Below are positions 1 through 6,051 of a DNA stretch of 6,214 bases, piece after piece. The position numbers were made by a program, and so were the translations under genes. Source of the DNA: Eubacterium sp. (GTDB lineage Bacteria; Bacillota; Clostridia; Oscillospirales; Acutalibacteraceae). Location: NCBI GenBank assembly GCA_029059925.1, contig JAIDVA010000354.1, positions 1-6,214 of the forward strand, written 5' to 3'. Numbering within the stretch: position 1 is the first letter of the stretch; each line of letters begins with the position of its first letter. The notes under the pieces were generated by a model. The model saw nothing but the letters and a program-made list of their open reading frames with translations, did no database searches and had not been told where the DNA came from.

Positions 1-1013
1 TTTAATTTATCGGCAGCATACATAAGATTTTTTATGTCATCATCAACAAGCTTTCCGTTCTTATCCGGCGGAAGATTTATAACCATTATGTTACCGCTTT
101 TTTCTAAAATGCGGTAATTTTTTATTATTTCTTCCACATCAGTAAGCGGTTTGCTGTTATATTCATCGCAATAAAACCAACTGAATTCTTTTCTTGAACA
201 GATAGTATATTCAAAAGGCAAATAATATTCTTTGCCGCCGAATGTATAAATTTTAGGATCATCCTCACGGCACATATGCGGATCCCATAATCTGAAATCA
301 CATGGGAACATACGAATGGGATCACCATACTGATAGTTTTTAGGCAAATATCTTTTACTTGGAATTCCTTTTCGATTGTTGAATTTGCCGATAGTGTTGT
401 TAATTGATATTTGACAGTTAGGCTGCATGGATTTAACATGATTATATATTCTGTCTATCTGCCATCTGCGGCAGGTTTTATCCCACTCGCCGTCAAGCCA
501 CAGCTCAATTATTTCGCCGTATCTGCCGTCCATAAGTTCTGTCAAATGCTTTTCCATATATCTGACATAGGCTTCATCATTTTTGTAGCATTGCTCATGT
601 CTGTCCCAAAGTGAATAATAAAGCCCAAGCTTTATTCCGTATTTTGCACAGGCCTTTGAAACCTCTTTAACAACATCCGTTTTAACAGGTGAATAATTAA
701 CAGAATATTTCGTTGTGCGTGTATCCCAAAGACAAAAACCGTCATGGTGTTTTGTAATCAGTATAACGTAATTCATTCCTGCCTCATATGCAGTTTTTAC
801 CCAGCTGTCCGCATCAATTGCAGTCGGATTATAGCTTTCGATAGGCAATTTACCATCGGACCATTCAGTATTATTGAAGGTATTAATGCCGAAATGTATG
901 AACATACCGAATTTTCTGTCCATCTGTGCTTTTTGTCCTTCACTTGGCTCTAAAGATGGGACAGGCATATTGGGATATTTTTTTGGATAAGGTTCTTTTT
1001 TTGAAAACAACAT
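1..1013 (-). CDS. GH29 alpha-L-fucosidase, 3' end outside window
   Basis: This gene probably encodes an intracellular alpha-L-fucosidase that hydrolyses terminal alpha-linked L-fucose by the retaining mechanism of family GH29. The first 337 codons are present and no stop occurs before the left edge. Visible GH29 marks are KFGMFIHFG (residues 34-42), the fucose-binding KHHDGFCLW (88-96) and ELWLDGEW (170-177), in which Asp174 aligns with the catalytic nucleophile. Glu268, in PFEYT, lines up with the acid/base Glu of the Thermotoga enzyme by my own eye alignment, so it is tentative. The segment KSGNIMVINLPPDKNG near the end matches the family's final barrel strand. There is no signal peptide, so the enzyme should be cytoplasmic. 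ATG 1013 is supported by an AGAGG about seven bases upstream and an in-frame stop at 1038-1040. It follows the lipoprotein gene after 44 bases and is probably the fourth gene of the operon. Family assignment is strong; strict substrate is not proven, because some GH29 enzymes prefer branched or other linkages. Confidence 0.93.
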   Translation of the reverse strand, partial: MLFSKKEPYPKKYPNMPVPSLEPSEGQKAQMDRKFGMFIHFGINTFNNTEWSDGKLPIESYNPTAIDADSWVKTAYEAGMNYVILITKHHDGFCLWDTRTTKYSVNYSPVKTDVVKEVSKACAKYGIKLGLYYSLWDRHEQCYKNDEAYVRYMEKHLTELMDGRYGEIIELWLDGEWDKTCRRWQIDRIYNHVKSMQPNCQISINNTIGKFNNRKGIPSKRYLPKNYQYGDPIRMFPCDFRLWDPHMCREDDPKIYTFGGKEYYLPFEYTICSRKEFSWFYCDEYNSKPLTDVEEIIKNYRILEKSGNIMVINLPPDKNGKLVDDDIKNLMYAADKL

Positions 1014-1037
1014 GGGTAGTCCTCTTTTCCTTGATTT

Positions 1038-1049
1038 TTACTATAGTAA
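1038..1049. repeat. 12-bp perfect palindrome between lipoprotein and fucosidase genes
   Basis: TTACTATAGTAA is perfectly self-complementary and sits in the 44-base gap between the two genes. A second short dyad, GTTAA-TTG-TTAAC at 1057-1069, overlaps the lipoprotein stop. Both are AT-rich and would make only weak RNA hairpins, so this is not called a terminator. It could be an RNA processing site or chance. Confidence 0.4.
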
Positions 1050-1057
1050 TACAAAAG

Positions 1058-2686
1058 TTAATTGTTAACATTATCTGAAATCATCTCAACAAGCTCATCT
1101 GCATAGACAATTTCGATATGCTCATCAAGAAGTGATACAAGATAATTCAAATCCTCAATCGAGGTTGACCATGGATGAATGTTAATATAGCTGTATCCGT
1201 TTTCTGAATTGATATCACATGGCAGTGAATTTATTTGGGCAGCGAACTTTTCAATCCATTCTTTTGAAATTTTTTCATCAGGATTTTCAGAAGCGAACCA
1301 GAAAGAGTGCTTAGCACTTATAAAAGGCTTATTATTGCTGAATAATATTTTTCCGCCAAGTGCTTCATATTTTTCTTCTATCTGCATTAAACCGCCGTTA
1401 ATACTGTCTTTTTCTGAATAAAATTCAAGTGCTTTGCTGAGCTTTGCAGTGCTTTTGCTGTTGTCAAGTATTGTGATGGTTTGAAGGTCTGCTTTTTCCA
1501 TCGCAATAATACTTTCATTCACAAAGCTATCAAGTGCAGATTCGTTATATTTTGTCGGGTTGATATAACCCATGCCGGATACACCGCAAACAAATCTGTC
1601 ATTATCTGTTGCCATATCGTAAATATACTGCAGGGCTGTTGGTGCCAGCTTATACATCATTGGCGGTGCAGTCCATGACAGCTTATAATTGTTTGCTGAA
1701 TTTACTCTGTCATAATAATGCTCTCTGAAAGGTATGGTTGTCTCATACCACTGAACGTTGTCACCGTCACTCATTACAAGTGCAATATAATGCTTGTCAC
1801 TCTGAGGTGTTATGTTTTCAGGCTGATTTTTTTGCCTTATAGGCTGCGTAAACTCAAGTGATGAAAGTAAGCTGAGGTTGCTGCAATGATCTGATGGAAT
1901 AACGGTTATCGCACTTTTGCTTGCCTGTTTAACATAACCAAGCTCATCACTGCTCCAGCCAAAGGCAATTGCATTTTCATTTGCCCAGTTAAATACTTTC
2001 TCTCTGAATTTGACCTGTGATTTATCCTTTTCGTCGGTATAAAAACAAAATGCACTGACTGCAACGGCGTAATCACGCAGTGTTATCAGCTCAGGAGATT
2101 GGTGAATAATAAGATTTTTGTTAAGTCTGTCCTTATATTTTTCAAAAATATCTTCTTGTGTTACGGTATATTGACCATTGTTTTTTAATGTCAGATCCAA
2201 TTTAACTTCAAAGCCTATTTTTTCCATATCCGCTTTATGAGACAGCGGAACAGCAAGCCAGTTTTCCATTCCGGAAATGGTGAATGCCATATTAACAGTG
2301 CAATTATTACCTTCCTCAAAAACAACACAGCCATGATTTTTAACGAGATCTGCATTTTCATTTATAAGGTCTTGCAGGCTGCTGACCTTTTTGATTTCAA
2401 TATTGCTGTTTTCCTGCAAATATTTTTCAAGAAAAACCATGTTTTCGCCGTCTTCAATATATATTTTTGCTTCGCTTTGGGCAGCTAAGCCCTGCAGCGA
2501 CGACACTATGGAATATTCGCTGTCACTTATATCTGCCTTGTTAATTACATAGATAACTGATTTTGGAGCATTAATAGTTGGAAGAACTGCTGTATCCCTT
2601 GTGTTTTCTGCTTTTGAACAAGCAGTAATGCAGAAAACAAGGCTGACAATTATCAGGTAAAGTATAGATTTTTTTAATAATTTCAT
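1058..2686 (-). CDS. GxGYxYP-family lipoprotein, putative glycoside hydrolase
   Basis: This is a 542-residue predicted lipoprotein of the GxGYxYP family, which Pfam describes as putative glycoside hydrolases with N- and C-terminal domains; no reaction is established that I know of. Residues 1-22 form a lysine-rich start and hydrophobic stretch, followed by the lipobox ITAC with Cys23 as the lipidated residue, so the protein should be anchored on the outer membrane face. The N-terminal domain spans roughly 38-290. The C-terminal domain begins near 298 and carries VMSDGDNVQW (304-313), the signature GMGYINP (371-377), where the usual second Tyr is Asn376, and NIHPWS (502-507). The reading frame stays open upstream to 2794, but ATG 2686 is chosen because it gives a proper signal peptide and has AGAGGG eight bases before it. 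It starts 4 bases after the preceding stop, suggesting coupled translation. A role in binding or trimming a fucosylated glycan outside the cell is inferred from context only. Confidence 0.85.
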   Translation of the reverse strand: MKLLKKSILYLIIVSLVFCITACSKAENTRDTAVLPTINAPKSVIYVINKADISDSEYSIVSSLQGLAAQSEAKIYIEDGENMVFLEKYLQENSNIEIKKVSSLQDLINENADLVKNHGCVVFEEGNNCTVNMAFTISGMENWLAVPLSHKADMEKIGFEVKLDLTLKNNGQYTVTQEDIFEKYKDRLNKNLIIHQSPELITLRDYAVAVSAFCFYTDEKDKSQVKFREKVFNWANENAIAFGWSSDELGYVKQASKSAITVIPSDHCSNLSLLSSLEFTQPIRQKNQPENITPQSDKHYIALVMSDGDNVQWYETTIPFREHYYDRVNSANNYKLSWTAPPMMYKLAPTALQYIYDMATDNDRFVCGVSGMGYINPTKYNESALDSFVNESIIAMEKADLQTITILDNSKSTAKLSKALEFYSEKDSINGGLMQIEEKYEALGGKILFSNNKPFISAKHSFWFASENPDEKISKEWIEKFAAQINSLPCDINSENGYSYINIHPWSTSIEDLNYLVSLLDEHIEIVYADELVEMISDNVNN

Positions 2687-2690
2687 AGCG

Positions 2691-3299
2691 TTATCCCTCT
2701 TTAATATTGTTGTCACGCTGTGCAAAATGAAGTATAACAGTGATAATCTGCAGAATAACCACAGCAAATGCTCCGTATGCAATACTGAAGCCATTAGCTA
2801 TAGCGGTAATACTGAGAATACCGAAAACAGTTATTGCGATAACAGAAAAAATCAGATTTCTTTTAAATCCATTTTTAGTAAATGAAAATAATGATATAAT
2901 GGCTGACAGAAGTGAGAATATAATAACTGAAACAAAAGTAATCAGGCAAATTATATTTTCTGTGCTGCCGAATACAGCGTCTGAATTAGAAATAATATTT
3001 TTAATTAATGATATAAGCCCTATATTTTGATTGTTGATTTTGAAAATCGGCATAAGCAATGCAACTATTGGCAGCACAAATGAAATCAATCTGATTATTG
3101 CAATTGCTGAGCCTATGGATGACTGTTTAATACCATTTAACAAATTGTCGATAAAGTCCCATTCCTCTTCTGCTTTTGCAGCATCCTCAGCCAAACGTTT
3201 ATCATAGTCGTAGTGCATTATGTTAGCACCGCACTGCGGACAGTTCGTTTTAAAATTAAATGTTTTCAGCTTAGTACTGCATTTTGGACATTTATTCAT
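2691..3299 (-). CDS. zinc-ribbon membrane protein of unknown function
   Basis: I do not recognise a named family for this 202-residue protein. It opens with a zinc ribbon made of two CxxC knuckles, Cys4/Cys7 and Cys20/Cys23. A charged linker rich in Lys, Glu and Ala follows (about 30-58), then four hydrophobic segments at about 66-86, 115-140, 148-168 and 170-192, and a short polar tail. It is therefore probably an integral membrane protein with a cytoplasmic zinc ribbon. ATG 3299 is preferred over the in-frame GTG at 3308, because the Shine-Dalgarno GGGAGGTG overlaps that GTG and sits seven bases before the ATG. The start overlaps the symporter stop by 8 bases, and its own stop is 4 bases before the lipoprotein start, so all three genes are probably co-translated. 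Small zinc-ribbon membrane proteins are common in Clostridia; a helper role for the transporter or lipoprotein is speculation. Confidence 0.85.
   Translation of the reverse strand: MNKCPKCSTKLKTFNFKTNCPQCGANIMHYDYDKRLAEDAAKAEEEWDFIDNLLNGIKQSSIGSAIAIIRLISFVLPIVALLMPIFKINNQNIGLISLIKNIISNSDAVFGSTENIICLITFVSVIIFSLLSAIISLFSFTKNGFKRNLIFSVIAITVFGILSITAIANGFSIAYGAFAVVILQIITVILHFAQRDNNIKEG
2695..2702 (-). promoter_or_regulatory. Shine-Dalgarno of the lipoprotein gene
   Basis: On the minus strand AAAGAGGG lies eight bases before ATG 2686, inside the last codons of the zinc-ribbon gene. It selects the lipoprotein start that gives a normal signal peptide rather than the longer upstream reading frame. 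Confidence 0.8.
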
Positions 3300-4752
3300 T
3301 TTCGGCACCTCCCTTTGATAATTGCTTTGCCTCTTCTTCTCTGCGTATTTTTAAATCAGCACGAATTTTTTCAAGCTTTTCACCCTTCAAATCATAGAAG
3401 AAATAAGGAACAAGTGCCATAAGACCGAAGATTTTTGGAATGAAGGTGAAGAGTGCCCATATCCATAAGTCTGTATGTTCACCTTTGACTGCAACTGTAT
3501 CACCGGCTGCACCTGCAGCAAAAGAAAGACCAATAATAGGGAGCAGTGCTGTACCGATTGAGGTTGAAACGGAGCCTGTCAATTTGCCGACAAAGGTTAA
3601 AACAGAGAAGCTTACACCCTCATTTCTTTCACCTGTTTTCCATTCCATATAGTCAACGGTATCACCAATCATTTCAGTAGGGATAACCATATTAATTGTC
3701 TGGAAGAAAGAGAATATGAAATTCTGAAGCATTAAAAGAATAGAAATAACGATTACATTAGTATTGTAGAAATTGAGACCGCAAAGGAATACTGCAGTTC
3801 CTACAACAGCACCGCTTGCTGTACTCATCATTACAATCTGTCTGTTATCAAATTTCTTTTTTAATTTAGGAATAAGGAGATATGTTAAAAATCCTAATAA
3901 TGCACCCGGAAGATTTATCCACAAAACAGCTGAGTTAAGATTGAGTACTTCGGAATAATAGTATGTTTGGAAAACACCTGAAACACCGCCCAATGTTCCT
4001 AATACATTTGAAATTATGATTAAAAGCAGAGGCTTATTTTTAAATAAAACCTTAAAGCCGTCAATGACTGATGGCTCCTTGACTGTCTGCACAACTCGCT
4101 CCTTGGTTTTCCATCCTGCAAGGGAGAATAAGCCCATTCCAACTGTTCCTGCGATAATTGCAAGGATAAGGAAGTCCTGAGACAGAGTAAGCTTCCAGAC
4201 ACCGTTATTACTGAAGTCCATCATAACAACAAGAACAGTGGTTGACAGATTGCCAAGTATGCTTGAAATAAATCTTGCTGTTGAAATTGCTCTGGTTCTG
4301 TCTGCCGGCAACGGTGAAATCGCTGTGCTCAAGCCCCAGAACGGTACATCACCTAAGGTATAGAAAAATTCCCATATGAAATAAGATATGTACATATATA
4401 CTATTTTTACTGTGGTGGATTTTGCATCTGCAAGAATTTCAGGACCTGCAAACAGCATTATTGTTGTTATTGATAAAGGAATTGGCACAAGCATCAGATA
4501 AGGGCGAAGCTTTCCATATCTTGTTCTTGTTCTGTCAATGATGCTGCCCATAAGCGGATCGTTGATTGTGTCCCAAATTCCCAAAAATAAAATCATTGTT
4601 GATACAGCCTCAGGCGGTATACCAAATACCTTTGTAAAAAACAAAGAAAGGTATCCGCCGGCAACAAGGTTATAGCCGAAAACCTGACCCGCATTTGCAA
4701 AGCCGTATGCTAAATTTTCTTTAACACCTACATAGTGTTTTTCTTTTCCCAT
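3292..4752 (-). CDS. GPH-family (MelB-type) sugar:cation symporter
   Basis: This 486-residue inner-membrane protein belongs to the glycoside-pentoside-hexuronide:cation symporter family (MelB type, MFS fold, twelve expected helices). It should import a glycoside with Na+ or H+. Helix II carries GIWDTINDPLMG (58-69); Asp61, Asn64 and Asp65 match MelB Asp55, Asn58 and Asp59 of the cation site. The following loop DRTRTRYGKLRPY (73-85) is typical. DVPFW (135-139) matches MelB Asp124-Trp128 of the sugar site, and DTVDYMEWKTG (364-374) contains Lys372, the counterpart of MelB Lys377. The melibiose-binding Asp19 position appears to be Val24, so the substrate probably differs from melibiose. The frame is open upstream to 4836, but ATG 4752 has AAAGGAGA seven bases before it and begins the conserved family sequence. 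It is the first gene of the operon and divergent from the AraC gene. Substrate unknown; a fucose-containing glycoside is inferred from the fucosidase gene. Confidence 0.93.
   Translation of the reverse strand: MGKEKHYVGVKENLAYGFANAGQVFGYNLVAGGYLSLFFTKVFGIPPEAVSTMILFLGIWDTINDPLMGSIIDRTRTRYGKLRPYLMLVPIPLSITTIMLFAGPEILADAKSTTVKIVYMYISYFIWEFFYTLGDVPFWGLSTAISPLPADRTRAISTARFISSILGNLSTTVLVVMMDFSNNGVWKLTLSQDFLILAIIAGTVGMGLFSLAGWKTKERVVQTVKEPSVIDGFKVLFKNKPLLLIIISNVLGTLGGVSGVFQTYYYSEVLNLNSAVLWINLPGALLGFLTYLLIPKLKKKFDNRQIVMMSTASGAVVGTAVFLCGLNFYNTNVIVISILLMLQNFIFSFFQTINMVIPTEMIGDTVDYMEWKTGERNEGVSFSVLTFVGKLTGSVSTSIGTALLPIIGLSFAAGAAGDTVAVKGEHTDLWIWALFTFIPKIFGLMALVPYFFYDLKGEKLEKIRADLKIRREEEAKQLSKGGAENE
3306..3316 (-). 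promoter_or_regulatory. Shine-Dalgarno that fixes the zinc-ribbon gene start
   Basis: On the minus strand this reads AAAGGGAGGTG, ending seven bases before ATG 3299. The same bases encode the Lys-Gly-Gly of the symporter's C-terminal tail. Its overlap with the GTG at 3308 rules that codon out as the start. Confidence 0.85.
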
Positions 4753-4759
4753 TACTGAT

Positions 4760-4767
4760 TCTCCTTT
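4760..4767 (-). promoter_or_regulatory. Shine-Dalgarno of the symporter gene
   Basis: On the minus strand AAAGGAGA lies seven bases before ATG 4752. It supports this start over the upstream in-frame codon at 4836, which would add 28 residues that are not part of the conserved family sequence. Confidence 0.85.
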
Positions 4768-4863
4768 ACTGCGATATTCTGTGTTGTGTTTAACATATAA
4801 AAGCAAGCTTTGCGCCGATTGATATGCATAACACAATCAGATTAAAAGTAATAATCTTGAAGC

Positions 4864-4892
4864 AGAATGCATTTTGCATTTGTATCTGTCAA
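4864..4892 (-). promoter_or_regulatory. candidate operon promoter B
   Basis: A perfect minus-strand -35 TTGACA (4892-4887) is followed after 17 bases by a poor -10 CATTCT (4869-4864, three of six consensus bases). The start would be near 4857, with a leader of about 105 bases. The AATGCA/TGCATT dyad lies across its spacer and -10, so a protein bound there would block this promoter. Confidence 0.35.
4866..4880. repeat. AATGCA-TTT-TGCATT dyad, possible operator
   Basis: Two perfect 6-base inverted arms (4866-4871 and 4875-4880) flank TTT. The dyad overlaps the spacer and -10 of candidate promoter B and would lie downstream of the start from candidate A. Either place suits a repressor site. ATGCAT-type words also occur elsewhere in the window, including inside genes, so chance is possible. 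Confidence 0.35.
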
Positions 4893-4893
4893 C

Positions 4894-4922
4894 AGTATAG
4901 TGCTTTTTTAAAATTATGAGAA
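4894..4922 (-). promoter_or_regulatory. candidate operon promoter A
   Basis: On the minus strand a -10 TATACT (4899-4894, five of six consensus bases) lies 17 bases after a weak -35 TTCTCA (4922-4917, four of six). Transcription would start near 4887 and leave a leader of about 135 bases before the symporter ATG. The poor -35 would fit an activator-dependent promoter, as expected next to an AraC-type regulator. It is an alternative to candidate B. Confidence 0.4.
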
Positions 4923-4932
4923 GACATTCAAC

Positions 4933-4957
4933 CGACGAAAAAATCAATTTTACGTCG
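4933..4957. repeat. 25-bp imperfect palindrome, candidate operator
   Basis: Arms CGACG (4933-4937) and CGTCG (4953-4957) flank a largely self-complementary A-run and T-run around C4945; ten of twelve base pairs match. It is midway between the regulator's -35 (4975) and the far edge of operon candidate promoter A (4922). The CG-containing arms stand out in an AT-rich region. This is a plausible site for the AraC-type regulator or another dimeric repressor, although many AraC-family proteins bind direct rather than inverted repeats. Confidence 0.45.
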
Positions 4958-4974
4958 CATAATATTCAATTTTC

Positions 4975-5003
4975 TTGATGAATGATTTTATTTTTGTTAT
5001 AAT
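4975..5003 (+). promoter_or_regulatory. promoter of the AraC-family regulator
   Basis: TTGATG (4975-4980) and a perfect TATAAT (4998-5003) are separated by 17 bases, and TG at 4995-4996 makes an extended -10. The start would be near 5010, leaving a leader of about 27 bases that contains the ribosome site CAGGTG (5026-5031). This is the strongest promoter in the window and suggests steady expression of the regulator. Confidence 0.8.
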
Positions 5004-5036
5004 GATGAAAAATATTATCAAATTGCAGGTGTTATT

Positions 5037-5867
5037 ATGGCTGTAACTTTTTATTTTAACAATAGCAAAATACAGATTTTTAATATTTTTTCCGGTACAT
5101 TGGATGAAATTGTACAAATGCATTCACACACTAAGCATGGTTATGAGCTTCATCTGATTGATGCAGGAAAAGGCTTTTTGGACACGGAAAACAAACGGTA
5201 TAATTTATCAAAAAATGTTCTTTATGTTACAGGACCACATGTTTTGCATAAGCAAACTCCGGATTTAGAAAATCCAATGCATGAATTGTGTGTATATCTT
5301 GAAATACCTAATACTAAAAATACAGATATTACGGTTCAGTATTTTTCAAAACAAAGATTCTGGATAGGTAAAAGCAATGCTGCTATCCGTCAGATTTTCA
5401 AGCAAATGAACGAGGAAAATGAAAAGGAGAGCCTTTGGAAAGAAAGTGTTTTATCTTCTCTCGCAATAAGATTGATTATTGAAATGACAAGACTGTATTA
5501 TCCGGATAATACGAATGCATTGCTGCCGCCGCAGGATACAGACTTAAATGAAAGCCGTTCGTGGATATTGGACCAGTTATTACTTGAGGATTGCAGTAAT
5601 GTAAAGCTGGAGGATTTTGCAAGAGGAATGGGTGTTTGTCCGCGTCAGGCAGAAAGAATTATTAAGAATTACTATGGCTCATCATTTAAAAAACTTCGGT
5701 ATGAATCTAAAATGGCAAAGGCTGCCACAATGCTTGAGAGGGAGGATATATCTATTGAGGAGTGCTCTGCGCGCTGTGGGTATTCATCTTTTACAGCTTT
5801 CAGTGCTGCATTTAAGAGAAAATATAAAATGACGCCTAAGGAATATCAAAAACGTTACAAAGCATAA
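5037..5867 (+). CDS. AraC-family transcriptional regulator
   Basis: This 276-residue protein has the two-part plan of sugar-responsive AraC-family regulators. The N-terminal half (about 10-100) looks like a cupin-type ligand domain, with HSHTKHGYELHLIDAGKG at 29-46 providing His29, His31, His34 and Glu37 in the usual spacing. The C-terminal hundred residues hold two helix-turn-helix units: the first at about 188-220 (KLEDFARGMGVCPRQAERIIKNYYG region) and the second at about 238-270, ending in the family signature GYSSFTAFSAAFKRKYKMTPKEY. Length is normal for the family. ATG 5037 is preceded by AGGTG with a spacing of about five to seven bases, and its promoter is excellent. It is divergent from the symporter operon, which it most likely activates or represses in response to a sugar; the target and ligand are inferred from position only. 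Confidence 0.93.
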   Translation: MAVTFYFNNSKIQIFNIFSGTLDEIVQMHSHTKHGYELHLIDAGKGFLDTENKRYNLSKNVLYVTGPHVLHKQTPDLENPMHELCVYLEIPNTKNTDITVQYFSKQRFWIGKSNAAIRQIFKQMNEENEKESLWKESVLSSLAIRLIIEMTRLYYPDNTNALLPPQDTDLNESRSWILDQLLLEDCSNVKLEDFARGMGVCPRQAERIIKNYYGSSFKKLRYESKMAKAATMLEREDISIEECSARCGYSSFTAFSAAFKRKYKMTPKEYQKRYKA

Positions 5868-6051
5868 CGTTATACGAATCATTTTGCAAAAGAATCTATA
5901 CTATGAGCATAAGCTGACAGCAGATATAAATGGAAATATGCATTGCTGTAAGGTTTGAAATGTGTGTACCTATTTATTTTGCTGTATTAAGCATTCACTT
6001 GAGAATGTTTTTGATTTATGATATTCTTAAAGAAAGCGTAGGAGGTTGTTT
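5868..6051. other. intergenic gap after the regulator gene
   Basis: This 184-base gap holds no open frame I would support and no convincing terminator. A weak stem, AACGTTA/TAACGTT (5851-5871), overlaps the regulator's stop but lacks a T-run. A second, ACAGCA (5917-5922) with TGCTGT (5944-5949), has a 21-base loop and no T-run. The right half contains the promoter candidate for the next gene. Confidence 0.6.
5999..6027 (+). promoter_or_regulatory. candidate promoter of the downstream gene
   Basis: TTGAGA (5999-6004, five of six consensus bases) is followed after 17 bases by TATTCT (6022-6027, four of six), with an extended -10 TG at 6019-6020. The start would be near 6034, about 18 bases before ATG 6052, with the ribosome site AGGAGG at 6040-6045 in between. 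This suggests the gene at 6052 can be expressed separately from the regulator. Confidence 0.55.

Noticed and set aside
125..439. Minus-strand open frame of about 104 codons inside the fucosidase gene
   Set aside because: It lies in another frame of a clear GH29 coding sequence, has no family features and no ribosome site.
2687..2794. Longer N-terminus for the lipoprotein, adding 36 residues upstream of ATG 2686
   Set aside because: It would overlap most of the zinc-ribbon gene's end, lacks its own ribosome site and would bury the signal peptide; ATG 2686 has a good Shine-Dalgarno.
3300..3308. GTG at 3308 as start of the zinc-ribbon gene
   Set aside because: The Shine-Dalgarno overlaps the GTG itself, while it is ideally spaced for ATG 3299.
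4803..4813. GCAA-GCT-TTGC hairpin in the operon leader as an attenuator
   Set aside because: Only four paired bases; no competing stem or riboswitch-like conserved core is visible.
4753..4836. Longer N-terminus for the symporter, starting at 4836
   Set aside because: The extra 28 residues are not like the GPH family, and AAAGGAGA directly supports ATG 4752.
5851..5871. AACGTTA/TAACGTT stem as terminator of the regulator gene
   Set aside because: The stem is seven mostly A-T pairs, overlaps the stop codon and has no following T-run.
4823..5944. Recurring ATGCAT words (for example 4823-4830 and 5937-5944) as a shared regulator site
   Set aside because: The same word also occurs within the regulator coding sequence several times, so it is not specific to regulatory regions.
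5917..5949. ACAGCA/TGCTGT inverted repeat as terminator
   Set aside because: Six-base arms, a 21-base loop and no T-run; likely chance.
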